Assembly: GCA_030604545.1 (NCBI GenBank)
Contig: JAUVVS010000089.1
Span: 1 to 7,560 of the forward strand
Reading direction: 5' to 3'
Length of the DNA stretch: 7,560 nucleotides
From: Deltaproteobacteria bacterium
Lineage (GTDB): Bacteria; Desulfobacterota; Desulfobacteria; Desulfobacterales; JAUVVS01
Shown piece by piece: positions 5,445-7,560 of this stretch; position 1 is the stretch's first letter, and each line of letters opens with the position of its first letter. Below the pieces are notes generated by a model that did no database searches, was not told where the DNA came from, and saw only the letters and a program-made list of their open reading frames with translations. The position numbers were made by a program, and so were the translations under genes.

Positions 5445-6611
5445 ATGCCGGGCCAAAAGACATATAAATTTAAGGGATTAACCATCAAGGTTCTCAGTTA
5501 CTTGGGTCTCGTCTACGCCGTCATTGGCTGGCTAAACGAGGTGTTGTTCCAATGGACTTCCAGTCCATTGTTGAGCCATTACTCCGAGTATATTGCCATT
5601 GGTATTTTCGGAATCTACAGAGTGGCTGTTGAGAAAAATCCCTATACTAAAAAGAAGATCGCGGTATTGACCGCAATGGTTCTGGGATTCTGGGCTTTGC
5701 TTCCCTATCTTTTTTCCCTTACAGAACCTGCCTTGGGATACTATAGTGGCAAAGCCATTTGGGGGCGGAGTTTACACGTTCCCATGACGCTGACCTTTTT
5801 TGTTTCAATTTTACTTGTGCTGCTTTTTGGCCGACGAGCCGTGTGCAGCTGGAATTGTCCCTGCGTCGGCACCAGAGATACAATGGGGGCAGCGTTCAGG
5901 AAAAAGACCATTAAATCTGAGAAGGCCTGGAAGTTCAGACACCTTAAATGGATGCTCACCAGTTTCTATTTTGCCTTGTTTGTCGTTGTTCTGCTTCCAT
6001 TTCCAAAAGCAAAGTTGCTCGTAGATGTGTTTTCTGGGATCGTCGGTGTAATTTATTTTGCTTCCTTTCTTTTTATTCCGCTCACAGGGAACCGCAACTG
6101 GTGTCGCTGGCTGTGCCCTTACGGCCAGACGTTCGGGGTCTTAAACAAAGCAGGGTTCTACAAAATCAAGGCGGATAAGGAAAAATGCATTTCCTGCGGA
6201 AAGTGCACCAAAGAATGCGATATGGGCATCCCGGTTCAGCATCTTGTTGAAACAAAAGGTGAGGTGAACGTATCCGATTGTGTGGGCTGTGGGCGCTGTA
6301 TCACAAACTGTCCGAAAGAAGTATTATCCTTTTCCGATGTTAGAAACCTTTTTAAAAGGACTCCTTCTTCGGTTGAATATGGCCGGTTAAAGGATGTAGG
6401 TCTTCAAGGAAAAGAATTTAATGTGATAACATCATCTACTCAAAAAATTGAGAACCGTAAACCATCAATATTAGAGCACTTTAAAGATGATCTAATAAAT
6501 AGTTCGCTTGAAGCAAACCAGAGCACCTGCGAGTTATTGGATCTAAATCCAGAAGAAAATATGAAACAAGGGGAAAAAGAGCATGTTGAAAGTCAGATTT
6601 TTTCTCAATGA
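5445..6611 (+). CDS. Membrane polyferredoxin, NapH/MauN/CcoG-like 4Fe-4S protein
   Basis: This 388-residue protein has about five to six membrane segments (near 16-38, 48-62, 72-92, 112-130, 170-186, 196-213). Two membrane-proximal cysteine motifs typical of NapH-type proteins follow: R-A-V-C134-S-W-N-C138-P-C140 and N-W-C220-R-W-L-C224-P-Y-G. Then come two classical 4Fe-4S motifs: C248-I-S-C-G-K-C-T-K-E-C258 and C279-V-G-C-G-R-C-I-T-N-C-P (279-290). Such proteins pass electrons between quinols or ferredoxins and partner enzymes at the membrane. The start ATG has only a weak site (GAGAAG at 5433-5438). It is the last intact gene of the cluster and probably feeds or drains electrons for the thiol/selenol proteins before it, which is inferred from context. 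The tail after residue 295 is hydrophilic, low in recognisable structure, and its last 29 bases overlap the broken selenoprotein copy in another frame, so the C-terminus may have been altered by the rearrangement. Confidence 0.87.
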   Translation: MPGQKTYKFKGLTIKVLSYLGLVYAVIGWLNEVLFQWTSSPLLSHYSEYIAIGIFGIYRVAVEKNPYTKKKIAVLTAMVLGFWALLPYLFSLTEPALGYYSGKAIWGRSLHVPMTLTFFVSILLVLLFGRRAVCSWNCPCVGTRDTMGAAFRKKTIKSEKAWKFRHLKWMLTSFYFALFVVVLLPFPKAKLLVDVFSGIVGVIYFASFLFIPLTGNRNWCRWLCPYGQTFGVLNKAGFYKIKADKEKCISCGKCTKECDMGIPVQHLVETKGEVNVSDCVGCGRCITNCPKEVLSFSDVRNLFKRTPSSVEYGRLKDVGLQGKEFNVITSSTQKIENRKPSILEHFKDDLINSSLEANQSTCELLDLNPEENMKQGEKEHVESQIFSQ

Positions 6612-6705
6612 ACCCAGGGGAAAGACATGAAAGCATTTCGAAAAAATAATTCCCAGGTTGGGTGAGAAATACGGCCGCTCGGCAGTAGTAAAACATATGC
6701 CGTAG
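6583..6705 (+). pseudogene. Truncated second copy of the small thioredoxin-fold selenoprotein
   Basis: From the ATG at 6583 this frame encodes 40 residues if TGA at 6628-6630 is read as Sec16. The first 30 residues match the intact selenoprotein at 22 positions, including MLKVRFF at the start, the GK-x-U-KHF active site and PRLGE-x-Y. Homology stops after that Tyr (6670-6672). The frame then runs ten unrelated codons to TAG at 6703-6705. The second strand, cis-proline strand and final helix are missing, so a working fold is unlikely. The SECIS-like hairpin is retained at 6652-6662, again 25 bases from TGA to the loop G. An AAGGGG at 6568-6573 could act as a ribosome-binding site, and the start overlaps the end of the polyferredoxin gene in the +1 frame. 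The many silent differences from the first copy point to an old paralogue truncated later, not a recent duplication. Confidence 0.75.
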
Positions 6706-6788
6706 ACGTCAGGGTGACGGCAGCCACGCATCGAAACCTTAGCGAAATGGTGAAGCAGAATGGTTATCGCCGAGATTTATACTACCGC
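6666..6788 (+). pseudogene. Fragment of a sigma-54 activator AAA+ domain
   Basis: Frame 6666-6788 encodes 41 residues that read like the middle of an NtrC-type AAA+ ATPase: E-I-R-P-L-G-S-S-K-T, then V-D-V-R-V-T-A-A-T-H-R-N-L (sensor I region, about 6702-6740) and G-Y-R-R-D-L-Y-Y-R, matching the family's G-R-F-R-E-D-L-Y-Y-R-L arginine-finger region. There is no start. A TGA (6663-6665) precedes it directly and TAA (6795-6797) follows a few codons later, with the family's L-N-V continuation lost. It is therefore an internal remnant of a former sigma-54-dependent regulator. Its left end abuts the truncated selenoprotein copy at GAAATAC (6666-6672), which both homologies can share. Confidence 0.72.
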
Positions 6789-6840
6789 AAATCTTAAATA
6801 TTATACAAGGACTGAAATTGTAAGTTTTTCGTGCCTAAAG

Positions 6841-7506
6841 TCAGTCGGAATTGTATTGAGCATTAATCCATTCCTTCATTTTTTCTTTTATAATATCATG
6901 GGATTCCTCTAATAGTTGTTCTCCACTCTTTTGATAATAAACACGACCGCGTCTGATGAAAATATGATCGATTAATCTGCCTCCTTTTTTCTCTATCTCT
7001 TTCTGAAATAGCTCTATTTCCCCTGATTTAAATCGGCTATTGAAAGTATTGAATAGAACTACCTTTTTTTCTTTGAAGTCGTTCTTTTCAACGAATGTCC
7101 ACAAGGGGGGTGCAGGACGATACCACCAGATCGGGGAACCAATAAACACTAGTCGATATTTTTCCATATCAACAACTTCCGGTTTTATTTGAACCATAGT
7201 TACCTTATCATCGGCGTCGTTGCCGGCGTTGCGCCAACCCTGATAGTCCAAGGAGTATCTTTCGGCTTCAATCTTTACGATGTCGGCATTGAATTTCCTT
7301 GCAATTTCCCGGGCCATTGCTTCCGTGTTTCCTGAGCGGGAATAGTATATAACCAACACATCAGAGGCGTTGTTCTGCTTTGGAGTGTAGGGGGGACTAT
7401 GGAAATAGGTTCGATCTTTAACTTGTACGAGGACAAATGATGCGATAGCTGCAACAACTATGAAAACAACTGCAACTATTAGTACACTTCGCTTTTTGGC
7501 TTTCAT
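6841..7506 (-). CDS. Membrane-anchored flavodoxin-domain protein
   Basis: This 221-residue protein has a basic N-terminus (MKAKKRS) followed by a hydrophobic segment at residues 8-28, read as an uncleaved N-terminal anchor with the remainder probably outside the cytoplasmic membrane. Residues 49-215 form a flavodoxin-like domain. VLVIYYSRSGNTEAMA contains the FMN-phosphate loop S56-R-S-G-N-T61, and VFIGSPIWWYRPAPPLWTFVE (120-140) is the second flavin-contacting loop typical of the flavodoxin families with a GSPIWW motif. The role would be one- or two-electron transfer with FMN; a partner is not identified. Most flavodoxins are soluble and cytoplasmic, so the anchor is unusual. The stop TGA lies at 6841-6843. 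No Shine-Dalgarno is visible before the ATG at 7504-7506, so an alternative start is possible, though the N-terminal anchor argues for this one. It is convergent with the cluster; the sigma-54 fragment ends 52 bases away. Confidence 0.85.
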   Translation of the reverse strand: MKAKKRSVLIVAVVFIVVAAIASFVLVQVKDRTYFHSPPYTPKQNNASDVLVIYYSRSGNTEAMAREIARKFNADIVKIEAERYSLDYQGWRNAGNDADDKVTMVQIKPEVVDMEKYRLVFIGSPIWWYRPAPPLWTFVEKNDFKEKKVVLFNTFNSRFKSGEIELFQKEIEKKGGRLIDHIFIRRGRVYYQKSGEQLLEESHDIIKEKMKEWINAQYNSD

Positions 7507-7560
7507 GATAGTAGAATTTGGTTTTTTAAGGACCTGGATTCTCCGGAACTGATGGTTCTG

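Noticed and set aside
3651..6630. A changed genetic code (UGA as Trp or Gly)
   Set aside because: Tryptophan is encoded by TGG throughout these genes, TGA ends the polyferredoxin and flavodoxin genes normally, and the in-frame TGAs occur only at redox positions.
6810..6846. GACTGA/TCAGTC inverted repeat between the scar and the flavodoxin gene as a terminator
   Set aside because: It has six-base arms with a 25-base loop and no T-run in the right place, so it is not convincing.
2001..7540. Shared 10-mer GACCTGGATT at 2001-2010 and 7531-7540
   Set aside because: Matches of this length are expected by chance many times in a window of this size, and the flanks do not match.

Overview
The window looks like a chromosomal segment of a selenocysteine-using bacterium, most likely an anaerobic Desulfobacterota (sulfate-reducer type). 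This rests on three observations: at least two genes in which in-frame TGA codons sit exactly where redox cysteines belong, a polyferredoxin, and thiol/sulfur redox genes with ordinary bacterial promoters and Shine-Dalgarno sites. TGA still serves as a normal stop for other genes here (polyferredoxin at 6609-6611, flavodoxin at 6841-6843), so this is site-specific recoding and not a changed genetic code. The taxon is an inference; no rRNA or Sec machinery gene lies in the window.

Layout. 1-782 (+): 3' part of an exported DUF3108 protein. 1910-815 (-): a two-gene unit, ABM-domain protein then histone-deacetylase-family hydrolase, with its own promoter near 2017-2045. 1911-2520: a 610-base AT-rich spacer with a strong hairpin, divergent promoters and a 26-bp palindromic operator candidate. 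2521-6611 (+): the core cluster, consisting of an ArsR-rhodanese regulator, a rhodanese-DsbD-thioredoxin fusion read through two TGA codons (3294-5030), a small thioredoxin-fold protein read through one TGA (5072-5386), and a membrane polyferredoxin. 6583-6788 (+): a truncated second copy of the small selenoprotein joined to a fragment of a sigma-54 activator, i.e. a recombination scar. 7506-6841 (-): a membrane-anchored flavodoxin-domain protein.

The central result is that 3294-3653 and 3693-5030, which a standard gene caller would report as two genes, are one 578-residue protein. Its periplasmic rhodanese domain carries U-x4-U (Sec120, Sec125). The regulator encoded just upstream has C-x4-C at the aligned place (Cys180, Cys185). 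Hairpins compatible with bacterial SECIS elements follow each TGA.

How the genes may work together (inference): the ArsR-rhodanese protein senses a sulfur, selenium or thiol-reactive species and represses its own promoter. The fusion carries thiol electrons across the membrane through the DsbD core to a diselenide/selenylsulfide rhodanese outside and a C-terminal thioredoxin. The small selenoprotein and the polyferredoxin would supply or relay electrons. The substrate cannot be read from the sequence.
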